Source: Dasyornis broadbenti (lineage: Eukaryota > Chordata > Aves > Passeriformes > Dasyornithidae). From it: DNA of 64,000 nucleotides. The translations under genes and the position numbers were made by a program. Shown piece after piece: positions 18,905-33,900 of the stretch (the stretch's first letter is position 1; the number at the start of each line of letters is the position of its first letter). Under the pieces are notes generated by a model, which worked only from the letters and a program-made list of their open reading frames with translations, had not been told where the DNA came from and did not search any database. The stretch spans positions 434,001 to 498,000 of the forward strand of contig VZRN01006399.1 in the NCBI GenBank assembly GCA_013397935.1. The letters run 5' to 3'.

Positions 18905-21900
18905 CTGTGTGGATAAAGACAGACAGACATTGGACATGAACACCAGAACACCAAAAAAAATTCCAAAATGACATCGCTTTGCCCAGACAGGCTAAAAGAG
19001 TGACTGCTTCAACCTTTCACTCGCAGTCCATACTGTGGTTCCAGGAGAACTCAAATTCACCCGGACACTCAGGTGCATGTGCTGCCTCCTGCCCAGGGAA
19101 TTGTGCCTCTCTAGACCAGGCTTTATTGTCTAAGCCTGCAACATGGGAATGCGGGAGACTGAAGAACCAAACATTACCCATGGTGCAACTGGCTCATAAA
19201 AGAGGCTCACAAGGTTTTTGCTAGAATAAAGGAAACAAAATGCATAAGAGAAATCTAAAGGAAAAACCTGCAACATAGTAACTGCAGACGCGTATGACCC
19301 TGAGACCTAAGACATTCTGTGAAGTCAATTCTATAGGGCTTCAATTCTAAACGACAATGAGAAACTAAACTTGACACTGAAAAGGAAAAAATCACTCTTC
19401 TGTACTAAGAGGAGCTCCCAACTCTATGTAGCTTGAACACAACACAGTTTTGACAAGATCTGTGTGCTCCATGTGGGACACCCTTCTTGCTGGACATCTT
19501 CCTCACTAAAGGACCACCCAACACTACTTCAGACCCTGATATTAGCCTCAGTTACTTCCAGCCCTCTCCAACTTCCAAGTCCCAGCTTCCCCAGAATCAC
19601 CCAGTGCTGCAAGCAGAAGGTAAGGTAATCTCTCCAGGGTTCCAGGCCGTACAGCCAGGTGCCATCTCTGCCATAAACAGTGGGTCTTCCAGCTGGCAAG
19701 CAAGAAGTCTCACCTTGTAGTTTGGTGAGCAGCAGTTGTATCACAGACAAAGCTTCTGTTCTTATGGACGTGTAGCTTTTGTTTTCTAAGGGATTTAAAG
19801 AAAACAGACAAGAAAACCCAAAACCACATTAAGAACCAAATGCACTAACTAATCTGGTCCTTACACATTCCAACAGGGAACAAAATGCTGGCATAGCTGC
19901 AGTGTGATAGCAAACAACTTCTGTGCATAACAGACTGTTCTGGAGAGTTGTACTGGCTAGAGACCATACAAATATTAACAAGTAGCATTAAGTGACGATA
20001 CATAAACCCTATGCCAGCCATCAAGCACAGACTTGTCACATGAAGTTATTTAGTTTCTGACCCAAAATCTTACTAAGGTGAGGACCTTAGTCCTCATTCC
20101 ATGAGTACTGATACCTAAAAGAAACTTTCTCCAAAGGGATCTCTGAATTGGTAGCTAGCACTAAAGTGCTAGGTGCTGTGTTCCTGCACATCAGGATCAA
20201 GATCACATGCAGCTATGAGATTTGGGGCACTGTTACAGTCGCAGGACAAGTGGGAACACTACCAAAGTAATGTCAACATGACACAGGTAGCACTTATATC
20301 CCCCTGTATATGGGTGCCCTGCTCAGGCAGAGCACAAACTGTCTCAAAGCCTTGGAGTTTCATGCACTAGCTATCTGAGAAAATTTGGGGTATCTTTTGG
20401 ATACTTGGATACTATAATCTTGGATACATACTGCATATGTATCCAGGAAGTCTGAACTGTGGAGAAGAAAAGTTGGTGTTTCATTAAATCAGGATTAGAT
20501 TGATAATGTGGTGTCCACTTTCTGCATGGAGAAAATTTGCACTTCTGAGAGGCTGCACAGTCTGCTGTCTGCCTCTCCCATTGCAGAGCTCTCTTGCACC
20601 AGCAGAATGCACTTTTCTGGGCACTGCACCCTGCACAGTACTGTCTTGAACAGCTGCTGCAACTTCACAACAAACTTCCCACTGCAGTGCAAGGAAGGGC
20701 TAAATGCTACCTCTGATGACTTATGCTTATTCTGCATTTCCTCTGACACACAAATCCCCAGAGGACAACTGTATTAACAAGCAATTCATCATCAATCACA
20801 AACCAGAAGAAGTCCACTTACCTAAAGAATGGGTGATAGAGGAACAGGTTTCCAACAGTATTTCCGTCAAAGCCACAGGGTCAGAGTGCTTCTCATCAAA
20901 CAGCATTAGCCTGTCAAATGCAAAAACAGTCAGGCACCCTGCATCACTGGGAAAGAAATCTGCTTAACTTTTCCAAGAATTCAGTGTCATCAAGTTCATT
21001 AAATAGTTTCAAGCAACAAAGAGAAGACAAATCACTAAAGTGGACTGCAGAAAAAAGAATTACCCTTGAAAGTAGGCATTCATGGCTTGTAGCACTCCAA
21101 GCTGCACTTTCCATGTGCTGAGTTTCAGACGGTCACACATTAACTTGCAAAACTCTTGGCGATAGCAACCTACAGGAAAACAAGGATGTCACTATGTTAC
21201 CACAGGGAAAGGCAGTAGGAAAAACTTCCTGGTTTGTCTCCCAAGCGCTCCTCAACAAGTGACATCAAGCTGATCACTGCATATGACCAAGTCAACATCC
21301 TGTAACAAGTGACCCTGAAAATCTTCACTACATCAACTCACTCATTACAAATGCTGGAAGATGAAACAGCTGCATTACACACTCTGCCAGTGCTAATAAA
21401 AGCTATCTTTTCTGGCCCTCTCCATGTATTCCCAATTCTTCCATCTTGTACCAGCTTTGATGCAAACATAAACATGAGCAGCAGAGTCAGGCTTCTTTTC
21501 ATTAGGCAAGCCACCTCACTCATTCTGCATGCCTACAAACTCAGACCATTTTTGTGATGTGAATTTAAGACCACAGTAAAGGAATTTTCCCAAGGATGGG
21601 TTACTTTACAGGAAAGTTGTTGGGGCAGCTTTCTAACTGAAGACCCTTACAAGCTGCCAGCAGTGAGATCCTGCAGCTTCTCAAAAGCCTCCCCACGCTG
21701 CACATGAACCCCAGGTCCTTCCCTCCTCCCACTTTTCGTTTTAAGAGAAAGTAGTTTTTTCTGCATGTCATCAGCTGACTTACGCTGTGTCTCTGGGCTC
21801 CTCGGCCAGGCTTTGCCCAGGGTCTCAAAGGCACAGATCAGAGACTCCATCTGAACCTCTTTCTCCCTCATGTCCTCATCCTCTTCCTCATGCTTTGGAA

Positions 21901-24900
21901 AAGCTGCTCCCATGCTCTCCAGAGAGTTCTGCGGAGGCCATGGGGGAAAGTGTGACTGACAGAAGGATGAGGGCAGGCTGAGCACACACAGCAGTGCACC
22001 TCAGTCTTCCCTTGCCCTCGTGCCCAGCTCTGGCACTGTCGGCAGCCTGCCAAGGGGCATGGTAGGCTCTATGGCGTGGCACCCAAACACTGCCTGTGCT
22101 ACATGAGTCCCACCTGCAGAGCTGCAAGGCACTGTTGATACTAAATAGAAGCACTCTACAGAGCTTCCCAGGAGCCTTTCACTGCCTGTACCACAGCCAG
22201 GAATTAACTTCTAATGCAGTAGCAGGGCAGTGCTGGACATCTGCCAGAAACGAGTGTGTTTGAGATTGCTCAAAGATCAGATCACACTGCAGCCAGGAAA
22301 GGAGTGCAGGGTGGGAAGGTGGATGCACCACAACATCACAGAGACGACTCTGTTCAGAGAATGATCAGGCTAATTCAGAATGTGGGCAGCACACGTACAA
22401 CCACCCCAGAGCTCAGCAACAGTCTGGTATTCAGCCCCATCAAAGATCTGGCTGAGTGTGGAGAATTCCTCACATTATCAGCCCTCTGGGCAGAAGTCTG
22501 GCATGCAGCCAACATCAGAATGTCACCATTTAGGTATTCTGCTTTGAAAGAAATAAAACTCAGGAAGTTGAACTGTCACCTTCTTTATCATGGGAAAGAT
22601 GATATCAGCAAGTTCCTGGAACCGGTCTTCCTTTGTGACCTGCAGCACCCCAGCTGCACAGCGCAGTGCCACCATCTTATACTTCAGGTTTTCTTTACGA
22701 CATTCTTTCAGGACAGCCTGGACAATATCTGTGATGGTGGGCTGACCAGGTACTGACTTCTGCAGCTCTGCACTGAAATGCAAGGCACACGGACACTATC
22801 ACACCCATGTTAATCTCTTCCCAGAAACTGCTTTTCTCAGAGAGGAATTGATTCCTGTGTCCAGGCACTCAGTTGCCCACAAGTAATTGTAACAGAAGTT
22901 ACATGGTGGTGCTCTTCCTCACTCTTTGTCTGTTCTATTTTCCTCCTTTCTCATATGCTTCCAAGGCACTTGTTCCCTCACTACTCTTCTACCTCTTCCT
23001 CTTTACCCCTTTAAGGTCTCCATCTTCCCCCTTAGTCTCTGCCTTCCTCTTAGTACTTGTTGCCTCTAAACATCCTCCTCCTCCTCTCTAAATCAAGCAT
23101 TTACTTCTGCAGGTTTCTCTGAAGCATCACTTGCCGTTCACATGCTGATGGGAGATCACAATGGTGATCACAAAATTTCTAGAATCTCCTTAGCATCGTA
23201 TAGGCAACACCACTGTACAACAAGCGCCCTTTTGAGATCTCAGATCCTGAGAGTACTACCTCATTCAAGGCACCCACCTACACGCAGAGACGACACTGGC
23301 AATGGCCTTTAACAGCTCCTCCTGCAATGACAAAAGAGACATCACTGAGAAATGCCACAGAGCCAAACAGCACAGTCCTGCTGCACAGGGCAAACCTCTG
23401 TACTCTCGTGCAAGGGGCAGTGGGGAAACATGCCTGTGACACTGGTTTGGAGAAGCAATGTGTTGGTTTTGCTTGGCCAGTTTTTGTTTGTGGAGGGGGG
23501 CCACAAGGATGGCTCCTGTGTGAAGCTTCTTGAAGCTTTCACCATGTCCAGCAGAGCCAGTCTCTGATGGCTCTGGAGATGATGGACATGCTGCTGGCCA
23601 AGGCTGGGCCAATTAGAGATGTTGGTTACGCCTCTGTGATAACACATTTAAGAAATCAAAACAATGGGTGCATGCACTTCATTTTAGCCAGAGGAGGAGG
23701 AGGAGGTGAGAGTATGTGAGGAGAAACAACATGGAGACACAAAGGTCAGTGGAGAAAGAGGGGGAGGCGGTGCTCCAGGTGCTGGAGCCAAGATGCGTCT
23801 GCAGGCCGTGGAGATGACCTTGGTGGAGCAGGTTGTGCCCCTGCAGCCCGTGGGACCCACTGGGGATGCTGAGATCCACCCAAAACCCGTGCGGCCAGAG
23901 TGGGTGGATGCCTGAAGGAGGCTGTGGTCCAGTGGGAGTCCCAGTGGAGAAACAGGCCTCACAGCCAAGATGGAATGGCCTGGCCTTGGAGATCTGTACC
24001 CCGTGGATGAGGGACCCCATGCTGCAGCAGTTTTGGGAAGACTGTCTGCCCGTGGGAGGAGCTCGCATTGCGGCAGGTTCGGGCGGGCTGCTGCTTGTGA
24101 GATTTGGGACTCATGGCTATGCAGAGGAAAAGACTCCTCTCCCTGAGCAGTGGAAGAAGATCTTGGTGATGAACTGACCTAACCCGCCCCTCGTGCCTTG
24201 TCCTCCTGTGCTGCTGCTGGGAAGGAAGGAGTGGGTGAGTGGAGAAATGGTGTCTTTGAAGGTTTTATTTTACTTCTCATTTACTCCTCTGACTCTGATA
24301 GCAATAAATCACTTTGCAACTCTAAGTTCAGCCTGTCTTGCCCTAAGCGCATTTTCTCCCGGTTCCTTATCTCAACTCATGAGTCCTGGGTGTGTTAATT
24401 ATTTTTCTCTCCTCTGCCCAACTGTGGCAGGGGAGAGCGGGTGAGCAGATCTTGTGGGTGCCTGGCATTTAGCCAGGGTCAAACCCTGACACGATGTCTG
24501 TCTCCTGCTACTCCTTCTGCAAAAGACTTAGTTTTCTTAAGAGTCTGAATCAGAATCTGCATGGAACTGGCAGCAGAAAGGGGCCTTGCAGCACCTCCGA
24601 GCACATGCTAGTACCCCTCAAGACTAGAAATTAGTCTAAGTGGGAAACCAACTCCTAAAGCAATCTGAATTTCACCTACCTATCTTCATTGTCATCTCCG
24701 TATTGGCTACATGCAGAGCAAAAGGCAGACTCCCTATGTCAGCAAACTTATTGTGCTGCTCGACAGCACAGAGCATTGCATTTCCTGGCTCCAGGGCTGC
24801 ATGCTGCTGGGCTTACAGCAAACCATAAGCTGACAATTTCCTCCTTACCTTTCCAGTCCAGGTTCTCCCCGGCAGGCCTTGCAGCAGTGCAGAGAGCACC

Positions 24901-27900
24901 ATTCCCAGATGTGGCGGTATAAGGGAGCCTGACTGTCTGGCAATTGATGCCATGGCAGCTGCTCCCTGAGCTTTCATTTTCCAGGACTGGGACTGCAGAG
25001 CCTTCTGCGTGATGGATATCAACTCCTGCAAATACAGTCTGATCCCACCCTGGGTACCTGCATGACAAATGGAGAAGAACTGCAATTTTGCCACAAAACA
25101 AACAGAAGTTTGATCTTACTGAAAAAAAAAACCAACCAACCAAAACCAAAACCCAACAACAACAACAAAACAAAAAAAAAACCAACAAAAACTACCACAA
25201 GCAAACAAGCCCAACCCTACCCTGGAAAAAACAAAAAACAATCAGTTACAGATCTACTGGGGTTTTTGGCCATGACACACATCAGAAAAGCCTACTTCAG
25301 GCAAAAGGGTGAAGAATTCCTCCCAGCCTGGTTGAAGATGGGTTCACTTCTAGGGGCTCCAAACCAAGTCTTCGTTGTATATATAGACACAGAGCTCATT
25401 TCAGTCCTTTTATATAGCAGACACCAGACATTGTGCTAGCCTGTTTCTAAGGAATATGATGTTTTTTTCTTACCCCCCCATCCCCAAGAACAGGCCACTA
25501 GAAAACCTTTTTCAGCTCCTTTCTCAGACTTCAGAAAAGTCATCTGGTGACTGAGGAACTAGATCTGAAATCTAAAAGTGCCAGCAAAACAACACTATAA
25601 TGCATCCAGATCTTTCTTTATAGACAGAACAGCCCTTCTACAGCACAGAGTTGTTCACTGAAACTAAAACCACAGGAATTACCACAGAGTTCTCCAACAA
25701 GAGATAAAGACCAAATCCCCTTATAACTTTAGAATGTGCAGCAGGGGAGAGCAGGTGAGCAGATGTTGTGGGTGCCTGGCATTTAGGGAGGGTCAAACCC
25801 CAACCCAACTCAAGGTTGGCAACAAAACTTTCAAAGATGTCTACTCATCTGTATCACCATCAGGGCCATATTACAGTGGCATTCAGTGTCTCACAACTTA
25901 AAAATACTTCGGAGTGTGCCTCTCCATCCTTGTGATCAATGCCCCTGTAATTATTCTAAATAGCCAGAGAAGCTAACCTTCACACAAGGAATCTACAGCA
26001 AGGAAGAAAATGGAACAAGCATCCCAAATCTCTCACCATGAAAACTCTGTATTTCCAAATGAAATTCCAGAAAGCATGTTATTTCTTGCCCCAGTGCTTC
26101 CTAGAAAGCTTTATATTCTTAATGCAACGTACCAGGCACATTTTCTTGCCAAACTTCAGTCCACAGAGTAGAATTCTCTTTCACTTCTTTCTCTTCTTCG
26201 GCAATCTCATGCATTCCAAGAAAAGCCAATGGCAGCACATGCTTGGCATGGTTCTTCAGTACATCTGGGCTGTAGCGTCCCATAGCATGCACAGTTAAAG
26301 CGCAGCCTGCTCTGTAAACTGGCTCTGAAGGAGCAAAACAAGCACATTGTGACTGGGAAACTGGATTATCCTTTAACTGCTTTGTCTGCCTCTTGGGAAG
26401 CACAGTAATGCACAGTACTGAATAACACTGTATAGGAATTATTCAGCCAGTGAAACCAAGCTTTACAATATAGAAATGTTTCTTCACTAGCTTTTGCTAT
26501 CACCAGGAACATGTTCTGCACTGTATTCTGTAACTGAATACCCCAATAGCACCATACCTTCCTTCTCCATGTACCAGCTGCTGAGTTTGTGCAGCAGCTT
26601 CTCAGTGCTGCTGTCCCGGGAAGTCTGTAACAGGGAAGATACTCAAATTACTCAAACACTACAAAGAGAGACCACCTACAAAAAAGTGAAATAAAACCTG
26701 AAGTCCAACTCACCCTGACTAGATGCCCCATAGCAAAGGCAAATGACTTCTGTACCACACTGTTGCGATCAGTCAGTCCACTAAGTAAAGCGCTCATAAG
26801 TTTGCCTGTTGAAAGAGACTTTACTTTATCAAAAGCATCATGTTTTATTGCTATGGCAAGAATTACATTAGCTTTTGTAAGGCATCAGACTGCCTGAGTT
26901 TATGCATTTTTCCTCACTGCATATTTGTGGGGTTATAAGTCTGTGTGGCCCTTATGTTTAAACTAGTGCTAGTGTTTTGCACACCTTGACTGATAATGTT
27001 CCTATATGCAACCACTCCAGATGATCACGCTTTCAGCTTAATTTCTATTTTGCAACAGAAAGGTGACATTCTTTCTACTATCAGAGGAGACAAAATGAAG
27101 CAAAGTCCCTGTTTATAGTCCTCCCATAGCTCAAGTTGAAGGAACAAGTGTTTATTGATAGTGTTGCCCTAACATAGGCATTGTTAGACTGCTCCCAGAA
27201 AGTAAAGATATATTTTTCCCTATTCGTGCTGGATGCTAGTGAATTCCCTCAACTCCTTTCTCTACCCCTTCCAATTTGGTGAGGTAGCGAATATCCCCAG
27301 GACCTATTCCAAGCATGCGAATCACCAACAAAAACGGTAACTTCAAACAGCTCTCTGATTCAAGTACACACGTAAAGATCATTCTTGTGCTAAAATCAAG
27401 GGAAGAAACATCACAGCAACAAAAAGCACCTTTAAAACCTGACACTAGAGACAAACCTTACCTGAATAAGGTGTTAAGTCTTGAGGGCACTGTGTGGTTA
27501 ATGACACAATTACACTGGCACAGCCTCCCTGGAAGATTGCAATGGAAAACAAAGGTAGAATAAAACAATATTTGCCCCTAGCTATCAATGTTAATACTTG
27601 CTGTGGTGCTACCTGCACTTGTAAGACATGATCTAGACCCACTCAGTCTCTGTTCTCATAAGCCAAGAGCCAAGGGTAGAAGCAGTAGAAGTTTGCAAAA
27701 GATGAATGACAAGAATTGAATTAGAAAGTGAAAAAGGACCCACACTTAGGATAAATGATCCTGAAAGATTTACAGCAATCAAGGACAACCTTCTGCACTC
27801 ATGTGTCACAGAGCACAGCAACCATGCAGCCCAGAGGAAGTTCGGGCAGCACATATTCAGAAAAGTGATGTAGTGGGGTGGGACTCGGATATCAAATGAC

Positions 27901-30900
27901 TCTACGATGTATGAACCCAAGCTGTTGCTTTAGAAGACAGTCAAAAGAACCATATTTACACTGACATTGCTTTATATTCCCTTCTTCACTTCCAGAAGAA
28001 ATTTACATTGACATTGCTTTATATTCCCTTCTTCATTTCCATTTCTACTAAAACCACAGACATACCTTTGTGCCAAGGCCAACTCCACTTTTGATCAGTT
28101 CACACAGCCGAGGGACCAACTCACCAAGGACGGACACATCCAAATACTGCAAGCTCTAGAGAAAGGCAAGGGACGGAGAGAGAGAAGGAAAAAAAAAAAA
28201 AAAAAATAAAGGTAATGGTGTCAGACCTAAGTTGGTATATTTCCAGCTGAGGCTGCCTCAGCACTGCTGGCTGGTCCTCAGTTGAATCTTGAGAGTTTGC
28301 TGCATGATGAGAAAAAGCCAACATAAGGTGGCTTCCACCACATACAGATTCTCTTGTCCTACTTCTCTGCTGAGCTAACCTTGCTAGAACTACTATTTGC
28401 TGGAACTGATGTACTCCTGCACTCCAACTCTTCAGAAAACCTCAAAATAAAATACTGGTAAGAACTCCTTTTGGAGAGAGAAAGAGATGCAAAGGCGTGC
28501 GTATCTTAGGACTAAACCAAACATCTCCTCAACTCTCTGAAACCAGGAGGCAATACCATATCTAAATCAGCCAATGACATGAAACCAGCCAAGACAGTTT
28601 TAAATAGGTCAAGACAAATATGGAGTATAAATTACATAAAGGTACAAGAGAGATGTGATTAATGTAATTTTACATCTGTTGTGCCTAAAATGCCACTGGG
28701 GCAAAACAGAAAGTGTTGCCAGCACACTCTGTAACACACTGCAGAGGGAAGATCCATTCTCCAGCAAATTCAAGGATCACATTCTAAATGAAAATAACTA
28801 TTTCTGAGCTTCAAAAACCAGATCAACTGTTAGTCCCCCCTCCAGCACTGGTATGGTGAAGGGAACTATCCACATAATCTCCCAGCCAGCCCCTGAATAT
28901 AGAGAAAGTTGCTCATAAGCCAGCACATCTTCACAATACTCCAGGGAAACCATTACTATCTCTCCCCTCCTCTAGGAAATCCCAATCAATGACCAGGGCA
29001 CCACAACCGTCCCCGCAGAGCTGGCAGGATAAAGGAATGGCTTGGAGGAGGGACAGCAGCAGCTGCTGCAGCCTGCAGGGTTGCAGCAAGTACACTTTTA
29101 CACGGAGCCTTCCATTCCAACGGCTTTACACTCTATTTATAGAGAGCACTTCACCTGACACCAAAACTCAACTCCACATGCTGTTATGCACAGGAGGGCT
29201 TGCTGTTGCTGGTTTTCCCTAAGTAGAGGAAACAATAAATTGCTCTGGTGGCTACAACTCCCCTAAAACTTGCTCAGCCCACACATCCTCTACCTGTCCA
29301 CATGCCCCTGGCTGTGTGCAGTGCCTGAGCAGAAAAGAGGGGCCTTTTTTTGGGGAAGAAACAGCTTCTTACAGGACACAGGACAGGGAGTTCTGCCAGG
29401 ACAGATCCTACAGCATAACATCTGGGCATCAGTAACTCCTCCTCCAGCAGCAGGAAACTCTGGTGCCAAACACCACTTGCTGCCAGTGTTTCCAGTGATA
29501 TCAGCATTCTCTCTAAATATCTCCACCATGAAAGTATGGGCAAGGCCCAGACAGGAATATCTAATGCACCACAAGGCAATAGCTGAACAGCATCTGTGAC
29601 TTACAAACATCGATGCCTTAGGATTTCAGCTTTTATATTTTTTGTGTGCCTGTAATCCTATGATTCTCTAGTGTGTAACTCTGGACTCCATATATGGTGC
29701 TAAGCTCCTGTTCTTAGCATTTTTAGATAAAACAATTCCTCTCTAAGCTTGAAACTCAAAGCCACCTTACTGTCTCAGGCCCAAGATATGTAAACAACAG
29801 CGAATTAGGGGGAGCAAACCTGGAGTAAGTGACTTCATTACCTGAAGCTGTAACTGGAGGATTAACTCCTCATATGCAAATGAACAAAACTTATAAAGTA
29901 TGAAAAACTTGTGACCAGTCATCCATTTTGGGTGTAGCTCCTCACCTGGGCTTTGTCTGCCGTAAATGCACCTTGAAAGCTCCTCAATAAATTTAACTGC
30001 TTTTTATTCTCTTAACTTTGTCTATCCTCTGTTTTAGGTAAGCCCGTCAAGGCCTCAAAATGACTATCATCAGATGAAGGCCCAGGTGAGAAGCTGATTT
30101 TGGAGTTGTGGGCCAGAGATGAAGAGAAATGCTAGCTAACATAATCCAAAACCAGCTGAGCCCCCACCCAAAAAAAGGCACTTGAAGGAAGCCCTCTTCA
30201 TCAAAGCAGGCAGGTCTTCAGATGAAGAAACAATCCACCTGACTCCAGATGGAGCTGAAGTTATTCACAACCGATCTGAGGGGCAAGTACTGGTGGCATA
30301 ATAAGTTCATACACGAAAAAGGAAGGGAACAGACAGCCACATGGAGATGTGATAATAAAAAGAACCCTGAAGAGATATTCTGTAAAGCTTCCATTTGAAT
30401 TCCTATTCTTCTCCTACAGCATAACTTACACTGGAACCCTTCTGAAATAAATACTTACCATATTAATGGTTTCCATCATGGGAGATGACTTGACAGCACT
30501 AAGTCTGGCACTATCCATTGCAGTCTGAAAAAAAAAAAAAAACCAAAAAAAACCTATCAGGAAAAAGATCCAAACAAATGCAAGAGGAAACATAACATGA
30601 AAATAGTAGAAAGGACAACATCAGCTGTAACGCATTACCTCACACTAAAATCCATTTCAGAAGCATAGATAAAGCAATTATGCCCACAGACTATGAATGT
30701 TTCCCTTTTAGAGGCAGATGTTCTAGAGGGAGAGAAAAAAGATAAATCCCACTCTGGACTACTAACATTGTTCACTCCCTTCTCATTTGCAATGAGCTAA
30801 GTTTGACCTTCTTCTCTCCCACAATGAAATTAGCTAAATTTGCTTCTAATGAATGGGTTTCAATCAGAAATCCATTCAATCTTCTTTCCCAGAAGACTGC

Positions 30901-33900
30901 AGTAGATTAATACTATTCTCTGAGAATAATTAAAGGCCACAGTGCTGACAACATCCACCTCCAGCCCATAATGCTATGGCACACCTTCCAATTTAAGTTA
31001 TATGAAGTCCTGAAGTTTATCCCTTGGGAAAAACAGCAGTGGCATTAAACAACAGATTACTAAGATTGCTTTTTATTTTTGGAAACCTGTAGTGGTCTAG
31101 GGAATAAATACAATGCCAATCCTTCAAATAAACTCCCAAATTTGTCCAGCGATATTCTATGTCCAAACTTTTTAATAACTTACTAGCCAATTGTCTTTGC
31201 TTTTTGAACGCCTTTCAACTAAATCTGCAAGTTTTCTGTTCACTGAATGAAGATAAAATCTTTGTTATCTCTGTTCTGAAGATACATTCCCATTATAGCT
31301 GCACTTACTTTCTCTTGATCTGTTGCAGAAAAACTCAAATAATTGAGAACTTGAGGCTCTAGCACACTCAAGGATTCCAACAGGGCTGGGATAAGTTTTG
31401 GTGCATGAGGTTTCAGCATAGATCCAGCACTTTTACTGATCTTCACCAGAGTGTTAATGCTGGAAAAAGATTAAAGGGATGGTCAATAGAGATACACACA
31501 GACTGATCTTAAAAGCCTCTCTGGTTTACTGTAATCCAGATATACCAATACAAAATCTTTCTTCAAACAAAACCGTTTTGTTTAAGCAAAATTATTCCCT
31601 AGCTCTGAGCTTCCAAGTGATGTTATGTTGTATTTTGGCCAGAGATTGTTTACTTTGGCCCGAGTAACACAAAGGGAATGGGCAAAGATGCAGAGATACG
31701 AGAAAACAGCACACCCTCATGTTTTAAAGAAGCACTAGGCAAAGTAACCCTGAAACATCCATTGTCTCTGCCCAAGAAAAGGTAAGTTACAATAATCTAT
31801 TCAAATCCTACTTGTCAGTTTCAGACTGATGACATCTCTCATGTTGCATTTTGACAAAGGCTTTTAACATCTTCAAAAGGAATGGAAGAAGTTCAAGAAA
31901 TATTCACTATCATTTATTAGAAGCCTTCTAGCCTTCCTAATAATTATTTTTCCAAAGACCAGCTATACTCCAGCTCTGAATTTTTCAGTTTTCCTGTCCT
32001 TCAGTCAAAGGAAAGAATAAACAAGGTTACAAATTGACAAGCATATAAAGTCCCTACACATCAAGGGACATTGAAATGTTACAAAACATAAAATGTATTT
32101 GAACTGCATGACCAAAGGCAGTCACATTTGGGATGTGAACTGTCAGTACTCACAAGCACTTGTGAAATCAGACATGGCTGTTTGAAGAACCAGGGGACTT
32201 CTTGTTTGCAACCAAAACAGATACGCCAGTCCCAAAGGACAGCCTTAGCATGACACACTGCTTGTGGATCAGTTTGCCGATTGTACAGGGAGAAAAGAAC
32301 TTCCTGCTGGGTACTGAATGTGGGTCTTTGCAAAGAGGCCAGATACTACCAAAAACCAGGCAGAGTTCTTGGGACTGCTGTTTACACTCTGTGAATAAAG
32401 AACTCAGCAGGAAAGCTCTTTTGGGGAACAACTTGTCACTTCAAATACAAAGTACATTCTGCAACTCAGGTGAATAAGCTTGGTCTCTTTGGGACAAATC
32501 ATGACTCGATCCCCAGGGAACTTACGTGGTGCAAAACTAACCTGAGAGATCGGACTTCAGCAACTGTGCTTACTATTCCTTTGTCTAGGAGGCAAGGGAG
32601 CAACACAGCAATTGTCTTCTGACCTGCTGCTCCTTTAGAGGGATCACACATTTTCACACAGACCTGGAAATACATGAGAATCAGTGTTGCAAACATGTAC
32701 AAGCCTCCCTCTCTGATTACATTAAAGCACCGTCTCATTCAGAGAGAAGGAGCCAACAGCAACTAGAGAAACTGCTTATAGCCAAGCCAAGGCTCTGTAA
32801 CACCTTAATCTTCTCTTCACAAGGTACTGAAGCCCTAAGACTCATCCCTAAAAGGGGTTTCAATGACAGTCAACTTTCAGAAAAGGCAAATTCAGAGCCT
32901 AGCAGGCCTTGACCTGAATTTGGATCAAGAGATGAACCAAACAGCCTCTCAGCTGAAGGACAGCCTATCTCAGCCACAGGGACTCAACTATTCCATGCAG
33001 CAGTGCAGCAAGTCCCAGGTGGGAACAGATTCTGCAATCACAACAATATTTCACAACAACATTGTGGGACCAGATCCTCACTTGCAGCATTAAAATGTCA
33101 CACATTATGAAGACTGTGATTTCAAACGCAGCACTTTAGATCCACTCCCACCAGTGTGACTTTCTTAGAGGACTACCAAACAAAACACCAAGTGATATAT
33201 GTGTACTACACCCAAAAAACCTTGTCAGTAACAGCACCACAGAGAAGTCCATACACAATTACTCTGTTTCATACCAGTGAGGTACCACAAGGCTTGGTCA
33301 ACCAGATCAGTTGCTCATGGTAAACTGCTGAAGTTACAGTAAGGTTACTTAAATTCCACCCCCAACTGAGTAAAAAACACCGGAGGAAAAAAACCCAGTG
33401 CATTATATCCTTCCTTTGCCTCTACAGAACTTAACACCACATTACCCTCAAGCAGTAGGACTTCACCAGCATCAATAAAAGTACAGGGGAGTATATGGTG
33501 ATTGCTTTTTAGGGGGCTGTTCAGTTTTTTGCAACTGCATCTCACTCTAGAGATCTCTCAAGACAACAGTCTATGGTAAATACAGTCTGTGGTCACTCCT
33601 AACATCAAAACAAACATGTCTTGAATACATGTGCATATGATGAAATTACAGAGTTTTACCTTGCTTAAAGTTTTTAGGGCTAGCTCTGCTGCCTTTCGCA
33701 CAGTCTCCTAAAAAAAGAAGTCAACAATCATTTCTGCTATTTTTAATTCTTCTAGAATTATTCATATTAATGGATAAGCATTAACACTAATACTGACAAG
33801 GCCATCTTCATGGCTAATACTTAATATAAAGTATTATTATCTTTACAGGGAAGTATTATAACATCTTTAAAAGAAATTCTGGCTTTAGTCCATATGAGTA

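Noticed and set aside
20495..20777. Overlapping frames of 84 and 89 residues on opposite strands
   Set aside because: They lie in the intron before the exon at 19714-19785, with no splice support or family resemblance.
23679..24177. Open frames of 94 to 129 residues on both strands
   Set aside because: They are inside the solo LTR at 23461-24491 and arise from its composition. No retroviral protein is present.
29270..29610. Overlapping frames over 100 residues on both strands
   Set aside because: Within a 2.3 kb ECPAS intron whose flanking exons join exactly (METINM to SLQYLD). No conserved motif seen.
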